Assembly: GCF_001746415.1 (NCBI RefSeq)
Contig: NZ_MEHJ01000001.1
Span: forward strand, 4,773,501-4,837,500
Reading direction: 5' to 3'
Source of the DNA: Streptomyces agglomeratus
GTDB lineage: Bacteria > Actinomycetota > Actinomycetes > Streptomycetales > Streptomycetaceae
DNA: 64,000 bases
Under the pieces are notes generated by a model, which saw nothing but the letters and a program-made list of their open reading frames with translations, ran no database searches and had not been told where the DNA came from. Below are positions 17,384 through 25,813 of this stretch, in pieces. Each line of letters begins with the position of its first letter. Position 1 is the first letter of the stretch. Made by a program: the position numbers and the translations under genes.

Positions 17384-18652
17384 ATGGCAGATTTGCAGGA
17401 CGACCCGCACACCTCGTCCACCGCCGCCGTCGGCGAGCTCGACCGAATACCGCCGACGGCCGATCCGGAGCGCACCGAACCCGCGCGACCCGAGCACGTG
17501 CCCGAGGCAGCACCACCCGAGCCACCGGCGGAGCTCGACGGCCTCGTCTTCGACGACCTCGCGTACGGCGAACCCGAACCCGGAGCCGAACACGAAGCCG
17601 GAGCCGAACCCGAACCCGGAGCCGAACCCGAACCCGAACCCGCCGAGCCGTCCGCGCCCGAGGACAGCCTCGGCCGTGCCCGCGCGCTCCTCGTCGAGCA
17701 TCCCGTCGCCGACGGGTTCAACCGGCTCGCCCAGATCCTCGGGCAGCGCCAGTGGCACGACCTCGAACTCGGCGAGAGCACGCTCGACACCGACATCCCC
17801 CGCCTGCGCACCGGCGGCGTGGGGGCCCAGTTCTGGTCCCTCCTCGTCCCGGCCGAGTACGCCGGCGACCGGGCCATCAGCGCCACGCTCGAACAGATCG
17901 ACCTGATCAAGAAGGTCGTGGCGGCCTACCCCGAGGGCCTGCGCCTGGCCCTCACCGCCGGTGACATGGCCGACGCCCGCAACTGCGGACGCATCGCCTC
18001 CCTCCTCGGCCCCGTCTCGGGCCACGCCCTGGGCGACTCCCTCGGCACCCTCCGCGCCTACCACGCACTCGGTGTACGCAGCCTCGCGTTCGCCGGCACG
18101 CGCTGGGCGGGCGCCAAGGGGGAGGGGCTGACCCCCTTCGGCCACGAGGTCGTACGGGAGATGAACCGCCTCGGCGTGGTCATCGACCTCACCGGCGTCC
18201 CGGCCGAGACCGTGCGCGGTGTCCTGTCCGTGAGCCGCGCCCCGGTCCTCCTCTCCCACTCGGGCGCCCGCGCGCTCACCGACGCCCCGGCGAACGCCTC
18301 CGACGAGGTACTGCACGCCCTCACCCCCGACAAGGGCGTCTGCATGGTCGGCTTCGCGCCCGAACAGACCGTGAGCCGGGTGGCCGACCACCTCGATCAC
18401 GTACGTGAGGTCGCGGGACGCGAGTGCGTGGGGCTCAGCGGGATGTACGGGGCCGACGCGGCCGACGTACCGCACGGGGACGACCTCCGGGACGTCTCGT
18501 GCTACCCGCATCTCATCGCGGAGCTGCTCGACCGCGGCTGGGACGAGGCGGACCTCGCCCTGCTGACGTGGGGCAACGCGGCACGAGTGGTACGGGACAC
18601 CGAGTTCACGTCCCGCGCCGCCCGCCGCCGCCCCGCCCCCGTCGTCACCTGA
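17384..18652 (+). CDS. Degenerate M19 dipeptidase-like protein (probable pseudoenzyme)
   Basis: A 422-residue protein clearly homologous to the dipeptidase upstream ([44 protein letters not shown]) but stripped of active-site residues. The HxD ligands are F112 and R114 (DGFNRL), the bridging Glu region reads GPVSGH, DLSH has become DLTG, and GGDFDG has become SGMYGA. Only the His of SHSGAR remains. The first 95 residues form an acidic, Pro/Glu-rich extension with EPEPGAE repeats. A binding or regulatory role is more likely than catalysis. It starts at ATG 17384, 136 bp after the dipeptidase, and shares the strand. Not a broken gene: the frame is intact and coding bias is strong. Confidence 0.85.
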   Translation: MADLQDDPHTSSTAAVGELDRIPPTADPERTEPARPEHVPEAAPPEPPAELDGLVFDDLAYGEPEPGAEHEAGAEPEPGAEPEPEPAEPSAPEDSLGRARALLVEHPVADGFNRLAQILGQRQWHDLELGESTLDTDIPRLRTGGVGAQFWSLLVPAEYAGDRAISATLEQIDLIKKVVAAYPEGLRLALTAGDMADARNCGRIASLLGPVSGHALGDSLGTLRAYHALGVRSLAFAGTRWAGAKGEGLTPFGHEVVREMNRLGVVIDLTGVPAETVRGVLSVSRAPVLLSHSGARALTDAPANASDEVLHALTPDKGVCMVGFAPEQTVSRVADHLDHVREVAGRECVGLSGMYGADAADVPHGDDLRDVSCYPHLIAELLDRGWDEADLALLTWGNAARVVRDTEFTSRAARRRPAPVVT

Positions 18653-18665
18653 CGGCAGCGCCCGC

Positions 18666-19037
18666 TCAGCAGGCGCAGAGGCAGAACGGGTGCCCGGCCG
18701 GGTCGGCGTAGACCCGCCAGGACCGGTCGCGGTCGGCCGTGTCCAGCGGCTTCGCGCCGAGGCCGAGCACCCGTTCTTCCGCCGCGTCCAGGTCGTCGAC
18801 GGTCAGGTCGAGATGGAACTGCTGCGAGCCCTCCGGCGCGGGCCACCGCGGCGGTACGAACCCGGGCGCCGCCTGGAACGCCAGCGGCGTCCCCTCGTAC
18901 CCCGCGAGATTCACCCAGTCCGGGCCGTCCGCCTTGGGCTCACCTCCCAGCAGCCCGGCGTAGAAGCGCGCGAGGGCATCCGGGTCCGGACAGTCCAGTA
19001 CGACGGTTCCCAGCTTGGCCACTGCTGTGCTGCTCAT
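18666..19037 (-). CDS. VOC/glyoxalase-family protein
   Basis: A 123-residue vicinal-oxygen-chelate protein. The pattern LGTVVLDCPDPDALARFYAGLLG opens it, QQFHLDLTVDDLDAAEERVLGLGA begins the second half, and WRVYADPAGHPFCLC closes it. Metal ligands seem only partly kept, so a precise reaction cannot be given. Many such small actinobacterial proteins handle reactive aldehydes or bind drugs. Start 19037 is chosen because the domain begins at once after it. The gene is divergent from a CGNR regulator across a palindromic operator, which suggests that the regulator controls it. Confidence 0.8.
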   Translation of the reverse strand: MSSTAVAKLGTVVLDCPDPDALARFYAGLLGGEPKADGPDWVNLAGYEGTPLAFQAAPGFVPPRWPAPEGSQQFHLDLTVDDLDAAEERVLGLGAKPLDTADRDRSWRVYADPAGHPFCLCAC

Positions 19038-19071
19038 GCTGATGCCTCTCTCCTGGGCGTGCTGCCGTGGT

Positions 19072-19100
19072 GTTACCGGTTGAACCGCTAAACCGGTAAC
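19072..19100. promoter_or_regulatory. Palindromic operator between VOC and CGNR genes
   Basis: A perfect 10-bp inverted repeat, GTTACCGGTT (19072-19081) and AACCGGTAAC (19091-19100), separated by 9 nt that include a further GAACCG half-site. It lies 34 bp from the VOC start and 41 bp from the CGNR start, where both divergent promoters must be. The geometry suits a dimeric regulator, perhaps the CGNR protein itself. Confidence 0.55.
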
Positions 19101-19141
19101 CGTTACTGCATGCTCCCAGCAAAGGAGGTAACCTCGCAACC

Positions 19142-19648
19142 ATGAACGACAGGGCACCCGCACCCGGAGAGCTCGCCCTGGTGGAAGCCCTGGTGAACAC
19201 GCTGGACGTGGAGAAGGGCGCCGATTCCCTCGACACGGAGGACGGCCGCACGGCCTTCGGCCTCGCCGAGGCCGACGTACCGGCGGCGCGTGAACTCCGC
19301 GAGGCCCTGCGCGCAGCGTGCCTGGCCCACGCGGGACACGACGTACCCACCGAGTCCCTCGACCGGCTGCTCGCGGCGGCTCCGCTGCTGGTCACCGTGG
19401 ACGGCGCGGGCGCGGCCGCCCTGCGGCCCGCGGACCCCGAGGCACTGGTCTCCCGTGTCGCCGCCGCCATCGCCACGGCGACCGCAGACGGGACCTGGCT
19501 GCGGCTCAAGGCGTGCGAGGCGCAGGACTGCCTGTGGGCGTACTACGACCGCAGCCCGGCGGGCCGCAGCCGCTGGTGCACGATGGCGGTCTGCGGCAGC
19601 CGAGCCAAGATGCGCAAATACCGCGCGGGCCGCGCGCGCTCGTCCTGA
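19142..19648 (+). CDS. CGNR zinc-finger transcriptional regulator (ABATE domain)
   Basis: A 168-residue protein with an N-terminal helical ABATE-type domain (LVNTLDVEKGADSL...LREALRAAC). Its C-terminal CGNR zinc finger has paired cysteines in KACEAQDCLWAYYDRSPAGRSRWC and AVCGSRAKMRKYR. Such proteins are predicted stress-linked transcription factors. The AAAGGAGGT ribosome site is strong but about 13 nt from the ATG. It is divergent from the VOC gene and probably autoregulated through the palindrome between them. The ligand is unknown. Confidence 0.85.
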   Translation: MNDRAPAPGELALVEALVNTLDVEKGADSLDTEDGRTAFGLAEADVPAARELREALRAACLAHAGHDVPTESLDRLLAAAPLLVTVDGAGAAALRPADPEALVSRVAAAIATATADGTWLRLKACEAQDCLWAYYDRSPAGRSRWCTMAVCGSRAKMRKYRAGRARSS

Positions 19649-19693
19649 AGGGCCCCCGCCCCGAGCGGGTGACCGAGCCCGATCTGCGCACGG

Positions 19694-19749
19694 GTACGCG
19701 AAGGGCGCCCCCGCCCCGGCCGTGATCGGCCGTACGCGAAGGGCGCCCC
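19694..19749. repeat. 18-bp direct repeat, period 38
   Basis: GTACGCGAAGGGCGCCCC occurs at 19694-19711 and 19732-19749 in the 115-bp gap between two convergent genes. A small GGCC-GTGATC-GGCC hairpin lies between the copies. It may be a duplicated terminator remnant. Confidence 0.5.
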
Positions 19750-19763
19750 ACCCGCGAGCCGCG

Positions 19764-21110
19764 TTACGCCTTCGGCCGGCCCATCGCCCGGTACGTCCAG
19801 CCCGCACCGCGCCACAGCTCCGGGTCCAGCGCGTTGCGTCCGTCCAGGATCAGCCGCTCGGCGGCCACCTCGCCCAGCACCTCCGGGTCCAGCTCCCGGA
19901 ACTCGCGCCACTCCGTCAGGTGCAGCACCACGTCCGCGCCGCGCACCGCGTCGACGGCGGTCGGGGCGTAGCCGAGGGTCGGGAAGAGACGCTGGGCGTT
20001 CTCCATGCCCTTGGGGTCGTAGACCGTGACCTGGCCGCCCTGGAGATGGATCTGCCCGGCCACGTTGAGCGCCGGGGAGTCGCGTACGTCGTCCGAGTCC
20101 GGCTTGAACGTCGCGCCCAGCACCGCGACCCGCTTGCCCAGGAAGCCGCCGGCGCCGCCCACCGCCTCGCGCGCCAGCTCCACCATGTGCCCGCGCCGGC
20201 GCATGTTGATCGAGTCGACCTCGCGCAGGAAGGTGAGCGCCTGGTCGGCGCCCAGCTCACCGGCGCGCGCCATGAAGGCCCGGATGTCCTTCGGCAGGCA
20301 GCCGCCGCCGAAGCCGATGCCCGCCCGCAGGAACTTCTTGCCGATCCGCTCGTCGTACCCGATCGCCTCGGCCAGCTTCACCACGTCGCCGTCGGCCGCC
20401 TCGCACACCTCGGCCATGGCGTTGATGAAGGAGATCTTCGTCGCCAGGAACGAGTTCGCGGACGTCTTGACCAGTTCGGCGGTCGGGAAGTCGGTCACGA
20501 CGAAGGGCGAGCCCTCCTCGATCGGACCGGCGTACACCTCGCGCAGCAGCTTCTCCGCGCGCTCGCTCTCCACACCCGCCACGATCCGGTCGGGGTGCAG
20601 CGTGTCCTGTACGGCGAACCCCTCGCGCAGGAACTCCGGGTTCCACGCCAGCTCCGCGTCCGCCCCCACCGGCGCCAGCTCCGCGAGCTTCGCCGCGAGC
20701 CGGGCGGCGCTGCCGACCGGGACGGTCGACTTGCCGACGACGAGGGCCGGGCGGGTGAGCTGGGGGGCGAGCGAGGCGAATGCGGACTCGACGTAACTCA
20801 TGTCGCACGCGTACTCACCGTGCTTCTGCGGCGTGTTCACGCACACGAAGTGGATGTCGCCGAACGCGCCGACCTCCTCCCAGGAGGTCGTGAAGCGCAG
20901 CCGTCCGCTGGAGCCCTCGATGCCCGCCACGTGCTTGCGCAGCAGCTCCTCCAGTCCCGGTTCGTACATCGGGACCCTGCCCGCCGCCAGCATCTCGATC
21001 TTCTCCGGCACGACGTCCAGGCCGAGGACGTCGAACCCCAGCTCAGCCATGGCCGCGGCGTGGGTGGCGCCGAGGTACCCGGTGCCGATCACGGTGATCT
21101 TGAGGGCCAT
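19764..21110 (-). CDS. UDP-glucose 6-dehydrogenase
   Basis: A 448-residue NAD-dependent dehydrogenase that oxidises UDP-glucose to UDP-glucuronate for envelope polysaccharide. The Rossmann fingerprint GTGYLGATHAAAMAELG is at residues 9-25, GKSTVPVGSA marks the next substrate loop, and the catalytic cysteine sits in GIGFGGGCLPKD. The C-terminal NAD-binding domain reads LGATFKPDSDDVRDSP. Start 21110 is the Met directly before the Rossmann fold; the frame stays open upstream but without coding character. Related sugar-nucleotide dehydrogenases (UDP-ManNAc) are less likely from the motif set. A substrate supplier for the glycosyltransferases and LCP ligases nearby is plausible. Confidence 0.88.
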   Translation of the reverse strand: MALKITVIGTGYLGATHAAAMAELGFDVLGLDVVPEKIEMLAAGRVPMYEPGLEELLRKHVAGIEGSSGRLRFTTSWEEVGAFGDIHFVCVNTPQKHGEYACDMSYVESAFASLAPQLTRPALVVGKSTVPVGSAARLAAKLAELAPVGADAELAWNPEFLREGFAVQDTLHPDRIVAGVESERAEKLLREVYAGPIEEGSPFVVTDFPTAELVKTSANSFLATKISFINAMAEVCEAADGDVVKLAEAIGYDERIGKKFLRAGIGFGGGCLPKDIRAFMARAGELGADQALTFLREVDSINMRRRGHMVELAREAVGGAGGFLGKRVAVLGATFKPDSDDVRDSPALNVAGQIHLQGGQVTVYDPKGMENAQRLFPTLGYAPTAVDAVRGADVVLHLTEWREFRELDPEVLGEVAAERLILDGRNALDPELWRGAGWTYRAMGRPKA

Positions 21111-21286
21111 GTAGTGCTCCAGAGAGGGACGGGCAGACGTTCGCCGACCGAGCATAGTCGGGCGGGCCCACGGGAACCCGTCCCTGGATTCCCGCCTGTC
21201 GGCAAGCTCACGTATCCCTTCGGGCGGCGGGCCCACTAAAATTGGGTTACTTAACGGTAGTTAGCATCTTTGGGGAGTGAGACACC

Positions 21287-22444
21287 TTGGCAGGCTCGCC
21301 TGATTTCGACCTGTACCGCCCGTCCGAAGAGCACGACATGCTCCGTGACGCGGTCCGCTCGCTCGCCGAGGCGAAGATCGCGCCGTACGCCGCGGCGGTC
21401 GACGAGGAGGCCCGCTTCCCGCAGGAGGCCCTGGACGCCCTGGTCGCCAACGACCTCCAGGCCATCCACGTCCCCGAGGCCTACGGCGGCGCGGGCGCCG
21501 ACGCCCTGGCCACCGTCATCGTCATCGAAGAGGTCGCCCGCGCCTGTGCCTCCTCCTCGCTGATCCCGGCGGTCAACAAGCTCGGCTCGCTCCCCGTCAT
21601 CCTCTCGGGCAGCGAAGAGCTGAAGAAGAAGTACATGACGCCGCTCGCGAAGGGCGAGGGCATGTTCTCGTACTGCCTCTCCGAGCCGGACGCGGGTTCC
21701 GACGCGGCGGGCATGAAGACCAAGGCGGTCCGCGACGGCGACTACTGGGTCCTCAACGGCGTGAAGCGGTGGATCACCAACGCGGGCGTCAGCGAGTACT
21801 ACACGGTGATGGCCGTCACCGACCCGACCAAGCGCTCGAAGGGCATCAGCGCCTTCGTCGTCGAGAAGTCGGACGAGGGCGTCTCCTTCGGCGCGCCGGA
21901 GAAGAAGCTCGGCATCAAGGGCTCGCCGACCCGCGAGGTCTACCTCGACAACGTCCGCATCCCCGCCGACCGCATGATCGGCGAGGAGGGCACCGGCTTC
22001 GCCACGGCGATGAAGACCCTGGACCACACCCGCATCACGATCGCGGCCCAGGCGCTCGGCATCGCCCAGGGAGCCCTCGACTACGCCAAGGGCTACGTCC
22101 AGGAGCGCAAGCAGTTCGGCAAGCCGATCGGCGACTTCCAGGGCGTCCAGTTCATGCTCGCCGACATGGCCATGAAGCTGGAGGCCGCCCGTCAGCTGAC
22201 GTACGCGGCCGCCGCCAAGTCCGAGCGCCTCGACGCCGACCTGACGTTCTTCGGCGCCGCGGCCAAGTGCTACGCCTCCGACGCCGCCATGGAGATCACC
22301 ACGGACGCGGTCCAGCTTCTCGGCGGCTACGGCTACACGCGCGACTACCCGGTCGAGCGCATGATGCGCGACGCGAAGATCACCCAGATCTACGAGGGCA
22401 CGAATCAGGTCCAGCGGATCGTCATGGCCCGCAACCTGCCGTAG
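21287..22444 (+). CDS. Acyl-CoA dehydrogenase
   Basis: A 385-residue FAD enzyme of the FadE type. The substrate/FAD loop reads FSYCLSEPDAGSDAAG and WITNAG, the flavin site ERKQFGKPIGDFQGVQ, and the catalytic base is the Glu of QIYEGTNQVQRIVMAR near the C-terminus, the position used by short/medium-chain enzymes. The start is TTG 21287, the only one that gives the normal N-terminus, with GGGGAGTGAG upstream. In mycobacteria fadE25 stands next to purE in the same conserved neighbourhood, so this is probably its counterpart. Substrate chain length cannot be read from sequence. Confidence 0.92.
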   Translation: MAGSPDFDLYRPSEEHDMLRDAVRSLAEAKIAPYAAAVDEEARFPQEALDALVANDLQAIHVPEAYGGAGADALATVIVIEEVARACASSSLIPAVNKLGSLPVILSGSEELKKKYMTPLAKGEGMFSYCLSEPDAGSDAAGMKTKAVRDGDYWVLNGVKRWITNAGVSEYYTVMAVTDPTKRSKGISAFVVEKSDEGVSFGAPEKKLGIKGSPTREVYLDNVRIPADRMIGEEGTGFATAMKTLDHTRITIAAQALGIAQGALDYAKGYVQERKQFGKPIGDFQGVQFMLADMAMKLEAARQLTYAAAAKSERLDADLTFFGAAAKCYASDAAMEITTDAVQLLGGYGYTRDYPVERMMRDAKITQIYEGTNQVQRIVMARNLP

Positions 22445-22465
22445 TGCGCGACGCGCAGGCGAGGG

Positions 22466-22497
22466 AACGCCCCTGCCGGGGATACGGCAGGGGCGTT
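22466..22497. terminator. Bidirectional terminator hairpin
   Basis: A perfect 13-bp inverted repeat (AACGCCCCTGCCG at 22466-22478, complement at 22485-22497, 6-nt loop) lies between the acyl-CoA dehydrogenase and the convergent TerD-family gene. Confidence 0.8.
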
Positions 22498-22507
22498 TCC
22501 GCGTCCG

Positions 22508-23161
22508 TCAGCGGCGCCGCTTCTCCATCGTGGTCCAGGACTCGATGCCGAAGCCGTACGCGTCGTTGATCTGCCGGTGAGGAGCCATCACCGGCCAGCC
22601 GGTGAACCAGCGGACCTCCCGGCGCACCGAGAGTCCGCCGTTGTCCGGGGCGACCAGGGCGACGGCGCAGGCAGTCGACCCCGGGGGCGAGTCGTCGAGC
22701 AGGATGCGGCAGCCGTCGCCGGAAGGCGCCGTGACGGTCGCGACGGCGCCGAGGTCGCGGAAGTCCGCCGCACCCTCGTAGATGTAGACGAAGAACAGCA
22801 GCCGCTTGAAGGCGGCGCGGTGCTCGATGCTGACCCGCAGCGTCTCGCCGTCGGAGGACTCTCCCGTCCGGTCGTCGTGGTCGAGGGCGACGTACGGCGG
22901 TGAGGTGAGCGAGCCGTAGTCGTCCCCCAGGGACTGCACCACCGTCGCGGAGCCGTCCGTGGACGACACCAGGCAGCACAGGTTCAAGTCCGCCCCGGCC
23001 TCCGGCAGCCAGTTCAGGTTCGCCTGGAGCACGCCCCGGCCGGCGATGCGCGCCTGCGGATCGGCCCTGGTGAGCAGGGTTGGCGGTGGCCCGTCGGGGC
23101 GGACCGGATTACGCGGTTCCCGCAGCCGGATCACTCCGCGCGGACGGTTGTCGGTGCTCAT
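22508..23161 (-). CDS. TerD-family (tellurite-resistance-like) protein
   Basis: A 217-residue protein with a TerD-like core. The segment YVALDHDDRTGESSDGETLRV matches the acidic calcium-binding loop of TerD proteins, preceded by LNWLPEAGADLNLCCLV and followed by FFVYIYEGAADFRDLGA. TerD proteins are calcium-binding beta sandwiches linked to membrane-associated stress responses. The first 45 residues are a basic, Pro/Arg-rich extension. Start 23161 has GGGGGG upstream. It is divergent from the membrane/TerY operon with a 188-bp shared promoter region, so it is probably part of the same system. The core fold call is by pattern and good; the extended ends are not typical. Confidence 0.75.
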   Translation of the reverse strand: MSTDNRPRGVIRLREPRNPVRPDGPPPTLLTRADPQARIAGRGVLQANLNWLPEAGADLNLCCLVSSTDGSATVVQSLGDDYGSLTSPPYVALDHDDRTGESSDGETLRVSIEHRAAFKRLLFFVYIYEGAADFRDLGAVATVTAPSGDGCRILLDDSPPGSTACAVALVAPDNGGLSVRREVRWFTGWPVMAPHRQINDAYGFGIESWTTMEKRRR

Positions 23162-23349
23162 CGGGCAGGCCCCCCAGCCGGCAGGTTCCATCGGAACGCG
23201 GGACAGGATTGTATGTCTGGCGTGAGGGGCGTGGGGTACGCTCTGCGCCCACGGCAGCACGTTGCGTGTGTACCGCCGTGAGGGGGCGAAGGCGCTTCGT
23301 GATCGCTGGGGAGCGAGAGGCGCGCGGTCGGCGCCCCCTGGGTTCTCTC

Positions 23350-24630
23350 ATGGGGGTGGGCATGCCCGTAGGGGCTTTGGCGGACCGTCATACGGTCGGC
23401 CGGCAGATCAAGGATCTCGCAGGGGAACCGGGACTCGTCCCCCGGCGGACCGAACTCGCGGCTCTGGCCGACGCGTTGCACTCGACGGACGCGGCCGGGC
23501 TCGACCCGTGGGCCGACCTCGACCTGCTCCACGCCTACGCCAGACCCGAGAGCGTCACCCCGGTGGCCGGAGCCGGGGAGGAACACCGGGCCTGGTCGTG
23601 GCTGGAGGCCGTACTCGGCGCGCTGGTCTTCGTGCCGCTGATGCTGACCTGGTACGGGCTGACCCAGGCGTCCAGCGCCTACGAGGCGCTGACCGGAGCC
23701 GATCCCAAGGCGGCTGCCAGGCCGTTCCTCCAGTTGTGGCAGTCCGGCTTCGAGGGACACCTGACCGGCGCGTTCACCTTCGGTCACGTGGCGATGGGCG
23801 CGACCGTCGCGATCGTGCTGCTGTTCGCGCTCGTACTGGTGCACGGATTCCGGCGGTCCGCCGTGACGCGCCGGGAGGAGCACGCGCAGCGGGAGGCGGA
23901 CCGGCTGATGCGTCGCCTCGTGCCGGTGCTGACCCAGGCACAACTGGTGCTGAACGTGCACCGCATGGCCTCGCCGCAGCGGTTCGCCGCCGAACTCACC
24001 GGCGCCGCGGCCACGCTCAACCGCCTCGGTACCAAGTCGGCCAAGGCGCAGAAGGATCTGTCCGCCGCGGCCGAGGTCGTGGGAGACGCCGTTCAGCAGG
24101 CCGAGCGCCGTCTCGCCGGTATCGACACCTCCGTGCGGCCCCTGGAGGACGCGGCGGGACGCATCGAGGAGGCGGTGCGCGGCAGCGGCAAGGAGATCGA
24201 GGCCGCCGTCAGCGGTAATGGCGTCATGGTGTGCAAGGCGCTGGAAGATGTGCGGAGCACCAGCGGCGACGTACGCGATGTCCTCGACCGGGCCGGTGAC
24301 CGCGTCGAGGACTCGGTCACAACCCTCGCCGCGTCGCAGCGCTCGTTCACCACGGGCATCGAGGTGGCCTCCGACGTCACCGCGCAGGTGCTGGCGCGGC
24401 TCGGTGACGTCACCGAGGAGTCCGCCCGAGGCGCTGCCGAATCGCAGGCCGTCATGCGTCAACTGGCGGAACAGAGCGGCTCGTTGCGCGACCTGGCCGA
24501 GCGGTTCGCCCAGCTCGTGGACGCGCTGCGCGCCGTACCCCTTCCGGCTCCGGAGCCGTCGCGCCGGAACGGCGTGGTGCTGGAGAAGCTGCCGGAGGAC
24601 GCGCCTGCGTCACTGGCGGACACGCGGTGA
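23350..24630 (+). CDS. Two-TM membrane protein with long cytoplasmic coiled coil
   Basis: I do not recognise a named family. From ATG 23350 it has 426 residues; ATG 23362, with GGGGGTGGG just upstream, may be the true start. Two transmembrane helices are evident, about 86-106 (LEAVLGALVFVPLMLTWYGL) and 146-166 (HVAMGATVAIVLLFALVLVH). They are followed by about 250 residues of Ala/Glu/Arg-rich helix with many small repeats (AEVVGDAVQQAERRLAG, IEEAVRGSGKEIEAAV), as in coiled-coil signalling rods. The arrangement recalls motor-stator partners such as ZorA or ExbB but homology is not shown. Its stop overlaps the start of the ExbD/MotB-like gene, which argues for a complex of the two. Confidence 0.7.
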   Translation: MGVGMPVGALADRHTVGRQIKDLAGEPGLVPRRTELAALADALHSTDAAGLDPWADLDLLHAYARPESVTPVAGAGEEHRAWSWLEAVLGALVFVPLMLTWYGLTQASSAYEALTGADPKAAARPFLQLWQSGFEGHLTGAFTFGHVAMGATVAIVLLFALVLVHGFRRSAVTRREEHAQREADRLMRRLVPVLTQAQLVLNVHRMASPQRFAAELTGAAATLNRLGTKSAKAQKDLSAAAEVVGDAVQQAERRLAGIDTSVRPLEDAAGRIEEAVRGSGKEIEAAVSGNGVMVCKALEDVRSTSGDVRDVLDRAGDRVEDSVTTLAASQRSFTTGIEVASDVTAQVLARLGDVTEESARGAAESQAVMRQLAEQSGSLRDLAERFAQLVDALRAVPLPAPEPSRRNGVVLEKLPEDAPASLADTR

Positions 24631-25115
24631 GGGCGCCGCGGTTCAATCCGCTGCACCTGGCCGGCTGGCTCTTCGCGGACATGCTGCTGGTCCTCGCCCT
24701 GGTGGCGATGGGCGACCAGGGCGACCCCCTGGCGGCCGAGGCGGCGGTGAAGCCCTCCGCCTCCGCCTCCGCGAAACCGAAGAGGCCGCCGAAGGCCCCG
24801 AAGCACACGGGTCCCCGCGCGGTGGTCAACAAGCCCGTGAAGGTGTCCATCGACGCCGCCCCGGGCGACAAGCGGCGCATCGAACAGCGGCTGCGCGCGG
24901 TGACCGCGCCGCACAAGGACCGCCGGGCAGCGTTCGTCCTCACCTTCGGACACCATGCCGAGCCGGGACCGGGGGGCGAGTACGCCCACGAGGTCAACTC
25001 CCTGCTGAAGAAGGCGCGTCCGGGCATGTTCGAAGGCGCCACCACGCGCGACTTCTGGAAGGGCGGCACCTCCGCAGGGCACGCCGACATCGAAATTTAC
25101 TTCTACACCTACTGA
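24627..25115 (+). CDS. Small ExbD/MotB-like single-TM protein
   Basis: A 162-residue protein beginning with a cytoplasmic FNPLHLAGW and one transmembrane helix, LFADMLLVLALVAMG (about 15-30). Asp18 occupies the position of the proton-carrying Asp of ExbD, TolR and MotB (consensus PFVDVMLVLL). A Ser/Ala/Lys/Pro linker follows (45-75), then a small exported domain ending AGHADIEIYFYTY. This looks like a shortened OmpA/TolR-type periplasmic domain. GTG start within the upstream stop (GTGA). I infer a two-component membrane module with the coiled-coil protein. The Asp resemblance is seen; function is inference. Confidence 0.6.
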   Translation: MRAPRFNPLHLAGWLFADMLLVLALVAMGDQGDPLAAEAAVKPSASASAKPKRPPKAPKHTGPRAVVNKPVKVSIDAAPGDKRRIEQRLRAVTAPHKDRRAAFVLTFGHHAEPGPGGEYAHEVNSLLKKARPGMFEGATTRDFWKGGTSAGHADIEIYFYTY

Positions 25116-25139
25116 CCGGCACCCCGGAGGTACGAGACC

Positions 25140-25805
25140 GTGCAGATTCTTCCGTTCTACCTGCTCTGTGACGAGTCGGGCTCGATGTCGGGCGACCCGA
25201 TCGAAGCGATCAACGAGGCTCTGCCCGAGCTGCATCACGAGATCAGCACCAACCCGACGGTCGCGGACAAGACGAGGTTCTGTCTGATCGGCTTCTCCAG
25301 CAGCGCCAATGTGCTGCAACCGCTCGTGGACCTGAGCGACATCGACGAGGTGCCGGCCCTGGCGGCCGGCGGGCTCACCTCGTACGGGGACGCGTTCCGT
25401 ACGCTGCTGCGGTGCATCGAGGCGGATGTGGCGGCGCTGAAGGCACAGGGGCACGAGGTCTACCGCCCGGTCGCCTTCTTCCTCTCCGACGGGATTCCCA
25501 CGGACGACGGCTGGGAGCAGGCGCACAAGGAGCTGACCCAGTCCCGCTTCTGCCCCAAGATCATCGCCTTCGGGATCGGTGACGCGGAAGCGGCGACCAT
25601 CGGGCAGGTGGCCAACTTCCGTGCCTTCATCCAGCAGGAGGCCAAAGTGTCACCGGCGCAGGCGCTGCGCGAGTTCGCGTCCAGCCTGACCCGTTCCATC
25701 GTGCGGTCGGCGAGCAGCATCGCCGCCGACGGAGGGTCCGGCTTCTCCCTCGCCGTGGACGAGACCGTGCCCGGCTTCTCGACCGTTTCCCTCGACAAGC
25801 TCTGA
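25140..25805 (+). CDS. TerY-like VWA domain protein
   Basis: A 221-residue von Willebrand A protein of the TerY type. The metal-ion site is complete: DESGSMSG (DxSxS from Asp11), a Thr in GGLTSYGDAF and an Asp in FFLSDGIPTDDGW. VWA proteins form metal-dependent contacts with partners. In TerY-phosphorylation triads TerY is encoded with a PP2C phosphatase and a kinase, and the two genes downstream are exactly these. It follows the ExbD-like gene by 24 bp and precedes the phosphatase by 8 bp. The start is GTG 25140, with GGAGG about 10 nt upstream. Confidence 0.88.
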   Translation: MQILPFYLLCDESGSMSGDPIEAINEALPELHHEISTNPTVADKTRFCLIGFSSSANVLQPLVDLSDIDEVPALAAGGLTSYGDAFRTLLRCIEADVAALKAQGHEVYRPVAFFLSDGIPTDDGWEQAHKELTQSRFCPKIIAFGIGDAEAATIGQVANFRAFIQQEAKVSPAQALREFASSLTRSIVRSASSIAADGGSGFSLAVDETVPGFSTVSLDKL

Positions 25806-25813
25806 GGACGACG

